DNA of 55,925 bases from CAZEWZ01 sp964516765 (GCA_964516765.1 CAZEWZ010000011.1:1-55925), one strand, 5' to 3'; shown: positions 8,812 to 19,833, counted from the stretch's first letter. The notes: generated from the sequence alone by a model not told the origin. A program made the numbers and translations.

Positions 8812-10158
8812 ATGCAAATTCATTTTATTGCAATTGGAGGATCCGCTATGCATAATTTAGCATTGGCACTCAAAAATAAAGGAGATAAAGTAACTGGTTC
8901 TGACGATGAGATATTTAATCCATCAAAATCTCGGCTGGATTCTGCGGGTCTTTTACCAGAAAAATTTGGTTGGTTTCCATCCAAAATTCATAATGGTTTA
9001 GATGCTGTTATTTTGGGAATGCATGCTAGAGAAAACAATGTTGAACTTCTTAAGGCACAATCATTACATTTAAAGATCTATTCTTATCCAGAATATCTTT
9101 TTGAGCAGTCTAAGGACAAGGTTAGAGTTGTGATTGGTGGAAGCCACGGAAAAACAACCATAACTTCTATGATTTTGCATGTATTACAAAAGGTATCTAT
9201 TAACTGTGATTATATGGTTGGAGCCCAACTGCAGGGCTTTGATACGATGGTTAAGATCACAGAAGCTCCTATCATTATTTTAGAAGGAGACGAGTACTTA
9301 TCATCTCCCATTGACAGTAGGCCTAAATTCCATCTTTATAAGCCACATATTGCTCTTTTGAGCGGAATTGCATGGGATCATATCAATGTGTTTCCTACGT
9401 TTGAATTTTATTTAAAGCAATTTGAGGAATTTATTGAAAAAATAGAAACTGGTGGCTATTTAACTTATTGTGCTGATGACGAAAGTTTGAATGTAATATC
9501 TTCAGCTAATCCAGAAATAGAAACAGAACCTTACCAATTACCTGAATTTACTATTGAAGATGGGAAAACCTTCCTTCATTTTAATAATGAGCAAATTGAA
9601 TTAAAGATTTTTGGTACTCATAATTTGTTAAATATGATGGGTGCTTTAAATATTTGTAGAAAGCTAGGGGTAGAAGAGTCGATTTTTTTTCATGCTATGC
9701 ATTCATTCAAGGGCGCTTCTCACCGATTAGAAAAAATTGTAGAGCGAGAAGGTTTGATCGTTTACAAAGATTTTGCTCATTCACCATCTAAAGTGCAAGC
9801 CACTGTAAAAGCAGTATGTGAGCAATACACAGATAGTAAGGTTATTGCGATTTTAGAGCTACACACATTTAGTAGTTTAAGCCAAACCTTTTTGACAGAA
9901 TATAAAAATTCTATGAATGGTCCTGATATTTCTTATGTTTACTTTAATCCGCAAACTTTAATAAACAAAAATATATCTGATTTTTCTAAAGAACTAGTTC
10001 ATATCTCTTTTGATAGAAAAGACTTAATCGTATTTACTGATAATCAAATGTGTTTTTCTTCTGTGCAATCAGAACTAAGCTCAAAGACAGTAGTTTTGCT
10101 TATGAGTTCAGGGGATTTTGGAGGTTTGGTTCTTGAAGATTTTTCCAGAAATCTATAA
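8812..10158 (+). CDS. mpl: Mur ligase, UDP-MurNAc:tripeptide ligase type
   Basis: 448 residues of the MurC/Mpl branch. The N-terminal Rossmann part (HFIAIGGSAMHNLA) is MurC-like, the ATP-binding P-loop GGSHGKTT sits at 109-116, and the middle and C-terminal Mur domains are complete (SHRLEKI followed by DFAHSP). Mpl joins recycled L-Ala-gamma-D-Glu-mDAP tripeptide to UDP-MurNAc. The sequence fits Mpl better than MurC, which usually reads G-I-G-G-x-G-M-S. The gene converges with murF, the two stop codons lying back to back (TAG of murF at 10155-10153, TAA of mpl at 10156-10158). Both act on cell-wall precursors in the cytosol. Confidence 0.87.
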   Translation: MQIHFIAIGGSAMHNLALALKNKGDKVTGSDDEIFNPSKSRLDSAGLLPEKFGWFPSKIHNGLDAVILGMHARENNVELLKAQSLHLKIYSYPEYLFEQSKDKVRVVIGGSHGKTTITSMILHVLQKVSINCDYMVGAQLQGFDTMVKITEAPIIILEGDEYLSSPIDSRPKFHLYKPHIALLSGIAWDHINVFPTFEFYLKQFEEFIEKIETGGYLTYCADDESLNVISSANPEIETEPYQLPEFTIEDGKTFLHFNNEQIELKIFGTHNLLNMMGALNICRKLGVEESIFFHAMHSFKGASHRLEKIVEREGLIVYKDFAHSPSKVQATVKAVCEQYTDSKVIAILELHTFSSLSQTFLTEYKNSMNGPDISYVYFNPQTLINKNISDFSKELVHISFDRKDLIVFTDNQMCFSSVQSELSSKTVVLLMSSGDFGGLVLEDFSRNL

Positions 10159-11487
10159 GTAGTCTTTAATTTTTTCAAGCTCCAGAGATCTGGACCCTTT
10201 CACTAGTATAAATGTGCTTGAAATAATATTATCTTTAAGATAATCAATCAATTCATCTTTTTTTGCAAATGAAACAAAGTCTGTTTTATTGAGTCTATGT
10301 AATGTTTCCCCAATTAAGATTACATTTTTTATGCCTGATTTTAAGCAAAGTTGAATTAAATTTATATGCTCTTTGTCTGCTTCAATTCCTAATTCAAACA
10401 TATCTCCAATAATCATTGCTTTTTTAGGATGTGATATTTTACTTAAGTTGGCAATGGCATTTTCTATACTCATAGGGTTTGAATTGTAGGCGTCTAATAG
10501 GATAGTGTTTTTTTTTGATTGAATAATTTGTGATCGGTTGTTGGAAGGGATGTAATTTTCAATTGCTTCCTTTATATTTTTCATTTCTACTCCAAAATTT
10601 AGACCAACTGCAATCGATAAAGCTATATTTTCAAAGTTGAAATCTCCAATTAACCTACTTTGAATCTTTTCTGTTCCCACCATCACTTTGCAATATGGTT
10701 GTGCCTCGATCAGTTCTATTTTAAAGGTGCTAGAATTCAATTCTCCATAGCTAATCTTGGGATAAATTTCAGGTATTTTAGAAAGAAGAAGGCTTTGGTT
10801 GTCTTTAATAAAGATGGGTAAGTTTTTTTTTATAAGGTATTTGTAAAGTTCTGTTTTAGTTCTTAAAACTCCGTCAAGAGATCTAAATCCTTCTAGGTGA
10901 GCTTTTCCTACATTAGTAATGACTCCAATATTGGGTTGTGCAATATGACAGAGAAAATCAATATCACCAATTTGGCTTGCTCCCATCTCTATAATGGCAA
11001 ATTCATCTTCATGATCTATAGACAATAGACTTAATGGTACGCCAATTTGATTATTTAAATTTCCTCTTGTTGCTTTGGTTCTGAATTTATTTTTTAGAAC
11101 TTTTTGGCATAGTTCCTTGCTTGTTGTTTTGCCGTTTGTTCCTGTAATTGCAAGCAGTGTACAATTCAATTTTGATCGATGGTGTTTTGCAAGCTCTTGT
11201 AGAGATTCCAGAACATCATTTACCATAATATATCTATGGTCTAAAGAACATTCTTTGTTGTCTACAATGGCAAATGCAGCTCCGCATTCCAGAGCTTTAG
11301 AAGCAAATTTATTTCCATCATAATTAGGTCCCTTAAGTGCAAAGAATATACAGTCTTCTTTAATTTGTCTAGTATCTATTGAGATTACAGGGTGACGTAG
11401 GAAGATATTATAGAGCTTTTCAACCATTAGCTCGGGTAATTTGATTGTATTTTCATAAAAAAGGCCACTAGTTAAGGGCTTTTTCAC
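10153..11487 (-). CDS. murF: UDP-N-acetylmuramoyl-tripeptide:D-alanyl-D-alanine ligase
   Basis: Adds D-Ala-D-Ala to the UDP-MurNAc-tripeptide in peptidoglycan synthesis. 444 residues with the ATP motif GTNGKTTSK at about 116-124, the SIDTRQI element near the N-terminus, and the C-terminal domain ending KGSRSLELE. The predicted N-terminus carries about 20 extra residues ahead of MVEKLYNIF, where most family members begin, so the true start could be the ATG at 11427-11425. The first ATG at 11487 lies just one base after the gldJ stop, so the genes are likely co-transcribed. Confidence 0.94.
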   Translation of the reverse strand: MKKPLTSGLFYENTIKLPELMVEKLYNIFLRHPVISIDTRQIKEDCIFFALKGPNYDGNKFASKALECGAAFAIVDNKECSLDHRYIMVNDVLESLQELAKHHRSKLNCTLLAITGTNGKTTSKELCQKVLKNKFRTKATRGNLNNQIGVPLSLLSIDHEDEFAIIEMGASQIGDIDFLCHIAQPNIGVITNVGKAHLEGFRSLDGVLRTKTELYKYLIKKNLPIFIKDNQSLLLSKIPEIYPKISYGELNSSTFKIELIEAQPYCKVMVGTEKIQSRLIGDFNFENIALSIAVGLNFGVEMKNIKEAIENYIPSNNRSQIIQSKKNTILLDAYNSNPMSIENAIANLSKISHPKKAMIIGDMFELGIEADKEHINLIQLCLKSGIKNVILIGETLHRLNKTDFVSFAKKDELIDYLKDNIISSTFILVKGSRSLELEKIKDYL

Positions 11488-11488
11488 A

Positions 11489-12973
11489 TTATCTTCTTGC
11501 TTTCTTTTTGTTCGGGCTCAAATTTTGAGACCCCATTCGATCAGTCACACAGCGAAAGCCAATATGATCAGAAGCCAAATCACTATTTAAGAATCTTCTT
11601 GTTCCAGGATTTAACCAGTAAGATCTGTCTTTCCATGAACCTCCTTTGTATACATGAACAAAGTCATTCACTAAGGTTGTCTGTCCATAATCGTACATGG
11701 CGGCTTCACCGCCAGTATTACCTTCAGAAAAGTATATACTTGATTCAATATCACCTTGATATTTGTCTGAATTCTTTGCTTTTATGTAGTTTCTTCGGTC
11801 TGTATCAGTAGACTCAACATTTTGCATTCTACCTAGAGAATCAGGTTCTAAATTATATCCTTCTTCATCTTTTGCCTTATCCGTAAATACATTTCCTCTA
11901 AAAGGCATGAAGTCATCTAAATTATCTGATGATGGTCTGTAGACATCTAAAACCCACTCTGCTACATTACCAACAATGTCATACAATCCATAGTCATTGG
12001 GAGGGAATGATTTAACTGTCATTGTTCTAGCTCCAGCATCATTAAGTGTTCCCGCAATACCCATGTTGTCACCACCACCACGTTTGAAGTTTGCAAGAAG
12101 TTCTCCTTGGAATTTTTTTCTATCGTCTCTTAATGAATTTCTGTTCCAAGGATAGTCTCTACCGTCAGCTATATTACCTTCTATTGAGTTTCCTAGACTC
12201 CCCCAGGCAGCATATTCCCATTCAGCTTCTGTGGGTAGTCTATAACTTGCGGTTAGAACACCGTCTTCTAAACGGCCAGTTCGTCCATCTTTATTTTTTG
12301 GATTTGCTAAGTCTTTGTATCCCCTTTTTCTTTTTCCGATATAAGCACCTGCTTGATAAGTTTCTGTATTAAAGTTGTCGTCATCAAATTGCTCATTGTT
12401 GTATTTTAATGCTCCTACTTCAATTAATGCTAATTCATTAACGCGGTCTGTTCTCCATGCACAGTAATCCTCAGCTTGATCCCAGGAAACTCCTACCACT
12501 GGATAGTGAGTAAATCCTGCATGTCTAAGATAATTAGATACTAATGGGTCATTATATCCTAACTCACTTCTCCAGGCATTAGTATCAGGTAGCGCATTCC
12601 AATATACTTGTGGGATTCCTTCACCAAATACTCTTTGAAGCCAAAACAGATATTCTCTATAGGCTACATTTGTTACTTCTGTTTGATCCATGTAAAATGA
12701 GGCAACAGAAACCTGACGAGGACGAGCATCATTTTCCATTAAAACATCATCAGAGGTTTGTCCCATTATAAAAGTTCCTCCTTCAACGAATACCATTCCG
12801 ACGGGAATTTTTTGTTCGTAGTTAAGTTCTGCTTCAAATCCTCCATTGTTGGAAGTGTTAATTTTCCAACCCGTAGTTTGAGAAACACTTTTGTGTTTGT
12901 TACTGCAGGATACTAAAACAGATCCTATAACTGCAATAAAGAGGAAATTAGAAAAAAGAGTAGACATTTTCAT
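11489..12973 (-). CDS. gldJ: Gliding motility lipoprotein GldJ (FGE-sulfatase fold)
   Basis: 494 residues. A lipoprotein signal peptide ends at lipobox VLVSC (Cys23). The remainder is a formylglycine-generating-enzyme-like domain from about 60 (FVEGGTFIMG) to about 480 (GFRCV), with SYRLPTEAEWEYAAWG and VGNVAEWV as typical FGE-fold motifs. GldJ and GldK share this fold. The neighbourhood (murF downstream, porU and porV across the spacer, no gldL/gldM) points to GldJ. In flavobacteria GldJ stabilises GldK and is needed for gliding and type IX secretion; it is not itself an FGE enzyme. Preceded by a PorP/SprF gene 47 bp upstream on the same strand. Confidence 0.9.
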   Translation of the reverse strand: MKMSTLFSNFLFIAVIGSVLVSCSNKHKSVSQTTGWKINTSNNGGFEAELNYEQKIPVGMVFVEGGTFIMGQTSDDVLMENDARPRQVSVASFYMDQTEVTNVAYREYLFWLQRVFGEGIPQVYWNALPDTNAWRSELGYNDPLVSNYLRHAGFTHYPVVGVSWDQAEDYCAWRTDRVNELALIEVGALKYNNEQFDDDNFNTETYQAGAYIGKRKRGYKDLANPKNKDGRTGRLEDGVLTASYRLPTEAEWEYAAWGSLGNSIEGNIADGRDYPWNRNSLRDDRKKFQGELLANFKRGGGDNMGIAGTLNDAGARTMTVKSFPPNDYGLYDIVGNVAEWVLDVYRPSSDNLDDFMPFRGNVFTDKAKDEEGYNLEPDSLGRMQNVESTDTDRRNYIKAKNSDKYQGDIESSIYFSEGNTGGEAAMYDYGQTTLVNDFVHVYKGGSWKDRSYWLNPGTRRFLNSDLASDHIGFRCVTDRMGSQNLSPNKKKARR

Positions 12974-13020
12974 GATCTATAGTGCTTTTAGTTTTCTGAT
13001 AATTTGATTGTCTAAGTTAC

Positions 13021-14022
13021 CTAAAATTTAGGGCATTTTATTGCTTTTAATTTTTTTCTTTTTGGTCTGCATGCCATTTGAATAGTAAGGGAAACCTCGT
13101 GTGCTCCTCCCGAACTACCCATCAGTTCTGAAATAGTATAATCATAACTATATCCAAGTCGAATTCCGTTGGACTCATATCCAAGAACAACTAGTACTGC
13201 ATCAGAGTTGGTGAAATTATTCCTAAAATATAAACCTCCAGAGAAACTCTGATTAGTTAATGAAAGCCCCAGGTTTAATTGTTGGGCACCATTTTGCGAC
13301 ATATAAAGAAGATTTGGAGTAATAAATGGACCATCATCCATAATCAACCCCATGGACCTGGCATTTCCGACAGCAAAGTTTGCTCCAGTATGAATAGTTA
13401 GTCTCTTAGGAAGATAACTAGTAGATATAAAAGCATCCTCTGGTTCAGTAATATGATGTAAAGCCATTCCGAAGAAATACTTTTTAGTGAAGGCCATTAA
13501 TCCAAGGGAGATATCAGTATAGCTAATGTTATCCGCAAACTGAGCTACGTTTTCTCGTGTAGGATATACAAATCCATAGTTTGGATCAATTTGATCTCCA
13601 AAAAATAGTTTTGTCTTGTCGAGCGCTCTTTGTTGATAACTGGCCTGAATACCTGATAAAATCGTTAATTTTTTTGATACTTGAAGTTGGTAGGAGTAAA
13701 TTAAACTCACCTGAGTGTTGGACAATGCACCTTCACCCTGAACATCATTAAAGATTTGTAATCCTAAACCACCATGGAGAGACTCAATGTTGCGATCGTA
13801 TGAAATAGAATTAGTTATAAATGCAGACTTTAGGCTTGGCCATTGGTTCCTGTGATTCATTGAAATACGTGGGCAATATGCCGAACCAGCCATTGCCGGA
13901 TTTAAATACAAAGGGTTTGCATAGAATTGAGTAAAGGCTGCGTCTTGGGCATTAGCAACATTTGTGAATGCAACTAATATAAATAGGGCTAGTGATAATA
14001 TTTGTTTTGAAATCATACTCAT
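13021..14022 (-). CDS. PorP/SprF family outer-membrane protein
   Basis: 333 residues with a signal peptide cut after about ANA at residue 25. The mature start QDAAFTQFYANPLYLNPAMA is the family hallmark, followed by about a dozen amphipathic beta-strands. Members of this family act with type IX secretion; SprF is needed to deliver the adhesin SprB, and many paralogues pair with particular large cargo proteins. Here no giant adhesin gene is adjacent; instead gldJ follows and porU is divergent. So it may be the core PorP or a paralogue; I cannot say which. Divergent promoters must lie in the 186-bp spacer to porU. Confidence 0.88.
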   Translation of the reverse strand: MSMISKQILSLALFILVAFTNVANAQDAAFTQFYANPLYLNPAMAGSAYCPRISMNHRNQWPSLKSAFITNSISYDRNIESLHGGLGLQIFNDVQGEGALSNTQVSLIYSYQLQVSKKLTILSGIQASYQQRALDKTKLFFGDQIDPNYGFVYPTRENVAQFADNISYTDISLGLMAFTKKYFFGMALHHITEPEDAFISTSYLPKRLTIHTGANFAVGNARSMGLIMDDGPFITPNLLYMSQNGAQQLNLGLSLTNQSFSGGLYFRNNFTNSDAVLVVLGYESNGIRLGYSYDYTISELMGSSGGAHEVSLTIQMACRPKRKKLKAIKCPKF

Positions 14023-14164
14023 TTTTGATTATAAAGCACAATAATACGATAATTTTTCAAATTTTTACCTACCAGATAGTACAATAACATTTTTTATGAT
14101 TTTGTTAATTAATTGTAACAAAACCTAATAAAGTTAGACAATTTATATATAGTTTTATCGTTAC

Positions 14165-14172
14165 TAAATTTG
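14165..14172 (+). promoter_or_regulatory. Candidate -7 element (TAAATTTG) for porU
   Basis: TAAATTTG matches TAnnTTTG exactly and ends 36 bp before the porU ATG. No good TTG is found 17-23 bp upstream, so the call rests on the -7 box and its position. Confidence 0.4.
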
Positions 14173-14208
14173 ATAATTACAAATCTTTAATCTAATAGAA
14201 ATTTTTTT

Positions 14209-17200
14209 ATGCTAAAACACCTCATACTGTGTTTTAAATCAGGACTGTTATTTCTGAGCTCTATTGCAATATGTTATGGACAAGATATAAGTCAAGTCAA
14301 TTTAAATTGGGAAAAGCCAAATTCCATTTATAACAATGGAATCAAAGAGTCAGTCTTAAGTTTTCAGGATGCCTTCTATGATTTTTCCGAAAATTCCTTA
14401 CCAATATATAAAGTTAAAATTCGACTTCCTGAAAATGCAGATTCTGTTCATGTAGAAATAGATGTTCTTGAAAAGCTAGCTTATTCCCCAGCAGAAAAAT
14501 TACTTATTCCTAATGATTTAATTAATGAGAATCTATCTTGGCACATTAGTTATGAGAGGAAAGTTCCATTTTTGGTTTTATCTTTTGTACCCATAGACGC
14601 TCAATGTAAGGTAAGTCAAGTTAACTACTGAAGTAATGTAGTTTATTCTGATTTTAAGATTGATGAAAAGCCAGCAAGTTCAAATTCAGTCCTTACATCT
14701 GGAGATTGGTATAAGTTAAAAGTTAATAAAGATGGTGTTTACAAGATAAATCGTGATTTCCTAATTGATATAGGGGTAGATATATCTGATGTAGATCCTA
14801 GAAATTTTCAATTATATGGAAACGGAGGAGCTATGCTACCTGAATTAAATGAGTCTTTTAGGCTTGATGACCTTCATGAAAATCCAATTTATGTCCATGG
14901 AGAACAGGATGGGTCCTTTGACTCAAACGATTACATTCTTTTTTATGGAGAGTCACCAAATCGATGGGAACTTTCTCCTAGCCATGTATTTAGTCATCGT
15001 CAAAATATATATGATTCTTATAATTATTATTACATCCGAATAGGAGATTCATATGGTAAAAGAATTTCTATGCAAGAAGATGTTTTAGTGCCAGGAAACG
15101 AAATAGACTTTTATACCGATCGAAAATTTTACGAGTGGGAACATATAAACCTAAAAAATAGCGGCCGACAGTGGTTTGGAGAATACTTTAGCTTTTTAGA
15201 TCAATATAATTTTGACTTCGATTTCAAGAATAGAATAAAATCCGAATTGATTCGATTAAATGCAAGAGTGGTTGGTAGGTCTTCTAATTCCTCTAGTTTA
15301 GATTTTTCTAATCAAGGTAGTCAGATCCTTCAAGTTCCCATTGGGACCCAAGTAAGTTCTTCTATATATGTAGATGATGGAGATGCTTTTTCAGAATTTC
15401 TTTCTGATCAAGAGGTGGTTTCTATTAATGTTAGTTATAATCAAAATGGTAATTCCTCCGCTTTTGCATATCTTGATTATATTGAAATTCAAGCAAAGTG
15501 TTCTATTGCATTTGAAGGAGACCAGCTTATTTTTAGTGAGCCCTCTTCAATAGAAGAAGGATCTATTACTGCTTTTAAGTTAAACTCTCCTATTGAGTCA
15601 TTTCTTGTTTGGGATGTAACTCATCCCGACTCTATTCTATCCATGTCGATTTCTGAGGAGCATATTTTTAATTCTCAAACAGATGTTCTTAAAACATTTG
15701 TTGCACATCATTTAGATGAGACAAATTATTTAAACCCTATTTTTGATGGTTCTGTGGAGAACCAAAATTTACATGGCCATGAGCCAGTTGATTTTGTGAT
15801 TATTACTCATCCAGACTTTTTAGAAGCCGCCAATCGCTTGGCTCAATTACATATCCAAAAAGACCAAATATCCGTGCATGTTGTTACCACTGAGCAGATT
15901 TATAACGAGTTTAGCTCTGGGAAACAAGATTTAATTGCTCTTAGATCATACCTAAGAATGTTGTATGAAAAAGCAACCACCGAAGACGAGATATTAGATA
16001 ATGTTCTTCTTTTTGGAGATGCTAGTTACGACTATAAAGGGATTTCTTTACTGAGTGAAAATCAGTTAGACCAAAACTTTGTACCCACATTTCAATCTGA
16101 ATATTCCTTTAAATTAGGACCATCTTATTGTACCGATGATTTTCTTGGTTTCCTCGATTCTAATGAAGGGGCTCAGCAAACTATTAATAATGATGGGTTA
16201 GATATAGGGCTGGGGAGAATTGTAGTTCAGTCTCTTTCACAAGCAAATGCCATGGTCGACAAAATTGAGCGTTATATGTCTTCAAATTCACATGGTGATT
16301 GGCGGTCTAATATTTGTTTTGTAGCGGATGACATTGACGATGAATCATGGGAGTTTCGATTGCAAGAAAATATTGATAAAATTGCTCAGGACATAGACAC
16401 TAGTTATCATAATTATAACATTAATAAAATTTATTTGGACGCTTATCAGCAAGTATCATCTTCAGGCGGGCAAAGATATCCTGATGCGCGTCTAGCTATT
16501 TCAGATGTTGTTTCCTCTGGAGCATTAATTATTCATTATTATGGTCATGGAGGCGAAGTGGGGTGGGCAGAGGAGCGTGTCCTGGTTTTAGAAGATATTA
16601 ATGCTTGGGACAATCTTTTTCAAATGCCTGTTTTTGTGACTGCAACTTGTGAGTTTTCTAGATATGACGATCCAGATCGGATTTCGGCTGGCGAACAAGT
16701 CTTGTTAAATTCCCAAGGAGCAGGAATTGCTTTGTTTTCCACTACCCGAACGATTACTGAAAACGACGCCAATAATCTATCAAAATCCTTTTACAAATAT
16801 GCAATTCCAGAAAAGGTGGGTGAGATTTTATCTTTTGGGCAAATTTCAAAAGAAATAAAAAATGATTTAAACATTTCCGGATTATCTGCAACCAATAAAT
16901 TAAAATTTGCCTTACTAGGAGATCCTGCATTAAAGTTGCCTATTCCTAAACTAAAAGTTTTGATTCAAGAACTTGTAGATGTAGATACTGGATTACCTAT
17001 TTCTTCCATTCAAGCTTTGTCTAGGGTCAGAGTAACTGGAATTGTAGCTAATCATCATGGGAATCAGGTTACCTCTTTTTTTGGAGTTCTAAAACCAAAG
17101 GTTTTTGATAAGCCTCAAGTTTTGCAGACTCAGACAAACGATTTTGATTATTTAGATCCTTTCGATTTTGAATTACAACAAAGTCTGCTTTATTCAGGTA

Positions 17201-18036
17201 ATGTTAGTGTTGAAGCAGGTGCTTTTGAATTTGAGTTTGTCGTGCCTAAAGATATTGCCTTTGCCCAAGGGGTAGGGAAATTCTCTTTATATGCATCAGA
17301 TAATGTTCAAGATGCATTAGGTTCTTTTATAGATTTTTATGTAGGTGGAATTAATGAAAATGCAAGTAATGATGACCAAGGACCTCAGGTAGATTTATTC
17401 ATGAACTCTGAAGAATTTATGAGTGGGGGACTGACCGATTCAAATCCCAATTTATATGCAATCATTAGCGATGATTCAGGAATAAATACTACTGGAAACG
17501 GAATAGGTCACGATATTGTAGCCACCTTAGATGAGGATAGTCAGTCCTCTAAAGTTCTCAATCAATTTTACGAGTCCGATTTGGATTCATACAAAAAAGG
17601 GGTAGTAGTATATCCGTACACGGGCATTGAAGAAGGTGTTCATCAACTAAAAATAAAAGTTTGGGATGCATATAATAATTCTACTGAAGCTTTTACTGAA
17701 TTTGTTGTCGTAAATAGTACAGATATGATTCTTGAAAATTTAATGAATTTTCCTAATCCATTTTCTGATTTTACTAGAATTCATTTTGAACATAATCGTC
17801 CTAATGAGATTTTGGAAGTTTCGTTAAACATATTCGATCAAGTGGGGCGACTTGTGAAGACTATGAGTAATACCATTTCTGATTCATCTTACGCCAATTC
17901 AGATTTTACTTGGGATGGATCCTCTGATTTTAGTTCTACTGTCGTTAGTGGAATTTATTACTGTAAGGTTATGGTTAAAAGTTCCACTTTGGAGGTCGAA
18001 AAGATTCTTTCCAATCAAATGCTACTAATTAAATAA
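14209..18036 (+). pseudogene. porU: Type IX secretion sortase PorU, interrupted by one in-frame TGA
   Basis: One frame from 14209 to 18036 encodes 1,275 sense positions plus a single internal TGA at 14629-14631 (codon 141). The first part (140 residues) has a signal peptide ending at about CYG-QD. After the TGA the frame reads on without shift through GDWYKLKVNKDGVYKI and YGNGGAMLPELN, typical PorU N-terminal elements. The gingipain-type C25 domain follows, with His780 (HYYGHGG) and Cys814 (FVTATCEFS) intact, then a C-terminal FlgD-like region (NFPNPFSDFT). PorU cleaves the C-terminal sorting domain of cargo and attaches the product to A-LPS. An ATG at 14833 opens a 1,067-residue product, but it lacks a signal peptide and cuts the domain. 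Real nonsense mutation, read-through or sequence error cannot be told apart here. Confidence 0.85.
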
Positions 18037-18084
18037 GTTTTGCGTTATTAAATTCATAAATTTAACAGCTTAAACAACTAACTC

Positions 18085-19302
18085 ATGAAAAAATTAGTTC
18101 TAATTATCATTCTTGGGGTTTTATTTAACTCTTTTTTATATTCTCAGAGCCAGAGCGACCTCTATTTGGAGAATTTAAATACAATCTCTACTTCTGTACC
18201 TTTTTTACTGATTGCTCCAGATTCTAGAGCTGGAGCAATGGGAGATGTGGGAGTAGCTACTTCTCCAGACCACAATTCTATCCATTGGAATGCTTCTAAA
18301 ATGGCCTTTCTTGAGGATGATAAAGGATTCTCTATTTCTTATACTCCGTGGTTACAAGATTTGGTTCCAGAAATTAGTTTGAGTTATTTGTCTGGTTTCA
18401 AACGAATAAATTCTAAGAGTACGATTGGGGGTAGTCTACGATATTTTTCTCTGGGAGAAATTCAATTTACAGATAATTCAGGTCAGCCTATTTCTAAGTT
18501 TAGTCCGAATGAATTTGCATTGGATGGTGCTTATTCTATGAAGCTTTCAGAAAACTTTTCTGCTGGCTTGGCGATGCGCTATATCTACTCCAATCTTACA
18601 GGAGGAATAAATGTTCCTGGTGGGGCGCCCACAAAACCTGGAAATGCTTTTGCGGTAGATTTATCTTCTTACTATCAAAGTAATAGTTTTGAGATTGAAG
18701 ACAAAGACGCATATTGGTCAGCTGGATTTAATGTTTCTAATGTTGGTAACAAGATTTCTTATACTGATGCAGGTGAAGAATATTTTCTTCCTATGAATGC
18801 TCGTGTTGGGACTCAACTATTTATGGAGATAGACGAATATAACTCTATTTCTTTTGCCTTTGACCTTAATAAATTATTGGTTCCTACTCCTCCAGTTTAC
18901 TCTGTAGACGAATCAGGAGACCCTATTCTGGATGAAAATGGAGATCAGTTAATTGAAGCAGGAATGGATCCCAATGTTGGTGTTCTTCAGGGAATGTTCC
19001 AATCTTTTGGGGATGCACCTGGTGGTGCCCAAGAGGAGTTTAATGAACTCATGTTTTCTTTTGGAGCGGAATACTGGTATTTGAAACAATTTGCTTTTCG
19101 TGGAGGATACTTCCATGAGAATGAAAATAAAGGAGCTCGAAAATATTTTACGGTGGGGGTAGGAATGAGAATGAATGTCTTTTCTTTGGATATGGCCTTT
19201 TTATTACCTGCTACTCAGGGCGTTCGGAGTCCTTTGGCTAATACCTTGAGATTTACTATGTTGTTTGATATGGCAGCGCTCTACGGAACTGATAAAAATT
19301 AA
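18085..19302 (+). CDS. porV: Type IX secretion outer-membrane protein PorV (LptO)
   Basis: 405 residues with a signal peptide ending near LYS-QSQ, then the family block LLIAPDSRAGAMGDVGVAT (about 44-62) and a FadL-like barrel of alternating beta-strands. PorV binds cargo by the C-terminal sorting domain, shuttles it from the translocon and forms the attachment complex with PorU and PorQ/PorZ. It starts 48 bp after porU and is probably in the same operon. All landmarks are intact, in contrast to porU. Confidence 0.93.
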   Translation: MKKLVLIIILGVLFNSFLYSQSQSDLYLENLNTISTSVPFLLIAPDSRAGAMGDVGVATSPDHNSIHWNASKMAFLEDDKGFSISYTPWLQDLVPEISLSYLSGFKRINSKSTIGGSLRYFSLGEIQFTDNSGQPISKFSPNEFALDGAYSMKLSENFSAGLAMRYIYSNLTGGINVPGGAPTKPGNAFAVDLSSYYQSNSFEIEDKDAYWSAGFNVSNVGNKISYTDAGEEYFLPMNARVGTQLFMEIDEYNSISFAFDLNKLLVPTPPVYSVDESGDPILDENGDQLIEAGMDPNVGVLQGMFQSFGDAPGGAQEEFNELMFSFGAEYWYLKQFAFRGGYFHENENKGARKYFTVGVGMRMNVFSLDMAFLLPATQGVRSPLANTLRFTMLFDMAALYGTDKN

Positions 19303-19308
19303 CTATTG

Positions 19309-19788
19309 ATGAATATTCGAGTAGGTTTTGGTTTTGATGTTCATCGATTGGAGGAAGGTGAAGATTTCTGGTTAGGCGGAATCTTAGTTCCACATTCTAA
19401 AGGCTCTGTTGGACATTCTGATGCAGATGTATTAATTCATACTATTTGTGATGCTATTTTGGGTGCTGCCAATTTGAGAGATATTGGTTTTCATTTTCCT
19501 GATACCTCCGAAAAATATAAAGGAATTGATAGTAAAATTCTTTTAAAGGATGTCATGAAACTATTGAGGAAGGAAGGTTTTGAATTGGGAAATATAGATG
19601 CCACTATCGCATTGCAAAATCCAAAAGTAAATCCATATGTGCCAGAAATGAAAAATATCTTGGCTCAGGTGATGTCGATTTCGCCTTCTCAAGTTTCTTT
19701 GAAAGCTACAACTACTGAAAAACTCAGTTTTGTTGGTAGAGAAGAAGGTGTCTCAGCCTATGCCGTAGTTCTTATTCAGAAAATATAA
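19309..19788 (+). CDS. ispF: 2-C-methyl-D-erythritol 2,4-cyclodiphosphate synthase
   Basis: 159 residues; MEP pathway of isoprenoid synthesis. The metal-binding motif GFDVHRL lies at about 7-13 and the second metal ligand in GHSDADVLIHTICDAILGA. DIGFHFPDTS and the C-terminal TTTEKLSFVGREEG are family signatures. The ATG at 19309 is preferred to the in-frame TTG at 19306, since MNIRVGFGFD is the normal start. Six bp after porV, so likely carried on the same transcript. Confidence 0.96.
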   Translation: MNIRVGFGFDVHRLEEGEDFWLGGILVPHSKGSVGHSDADVLIHTICDAILGAANLRDIGFHFPDTSEKYKGIDSKILLKDVMKLLRKEGFELGNIDATIALQNPKVNPYVPEMKNILAQVMSISPSQVSLKATTTEKLSFVGREEGVSAYAVVLIQKI

Positions 19789-19833
19789 TTCTTTTTTCAA
19801 GACTATTTCCTCTTCAAAGCGTATCTTAAAAAT

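Noticed and set aside
14629..14631. Selenocysteine at the porU TGA
   Set aside because: No SECIS-like hairpin follows and PorU has its own catalytic Cys elsewhere.
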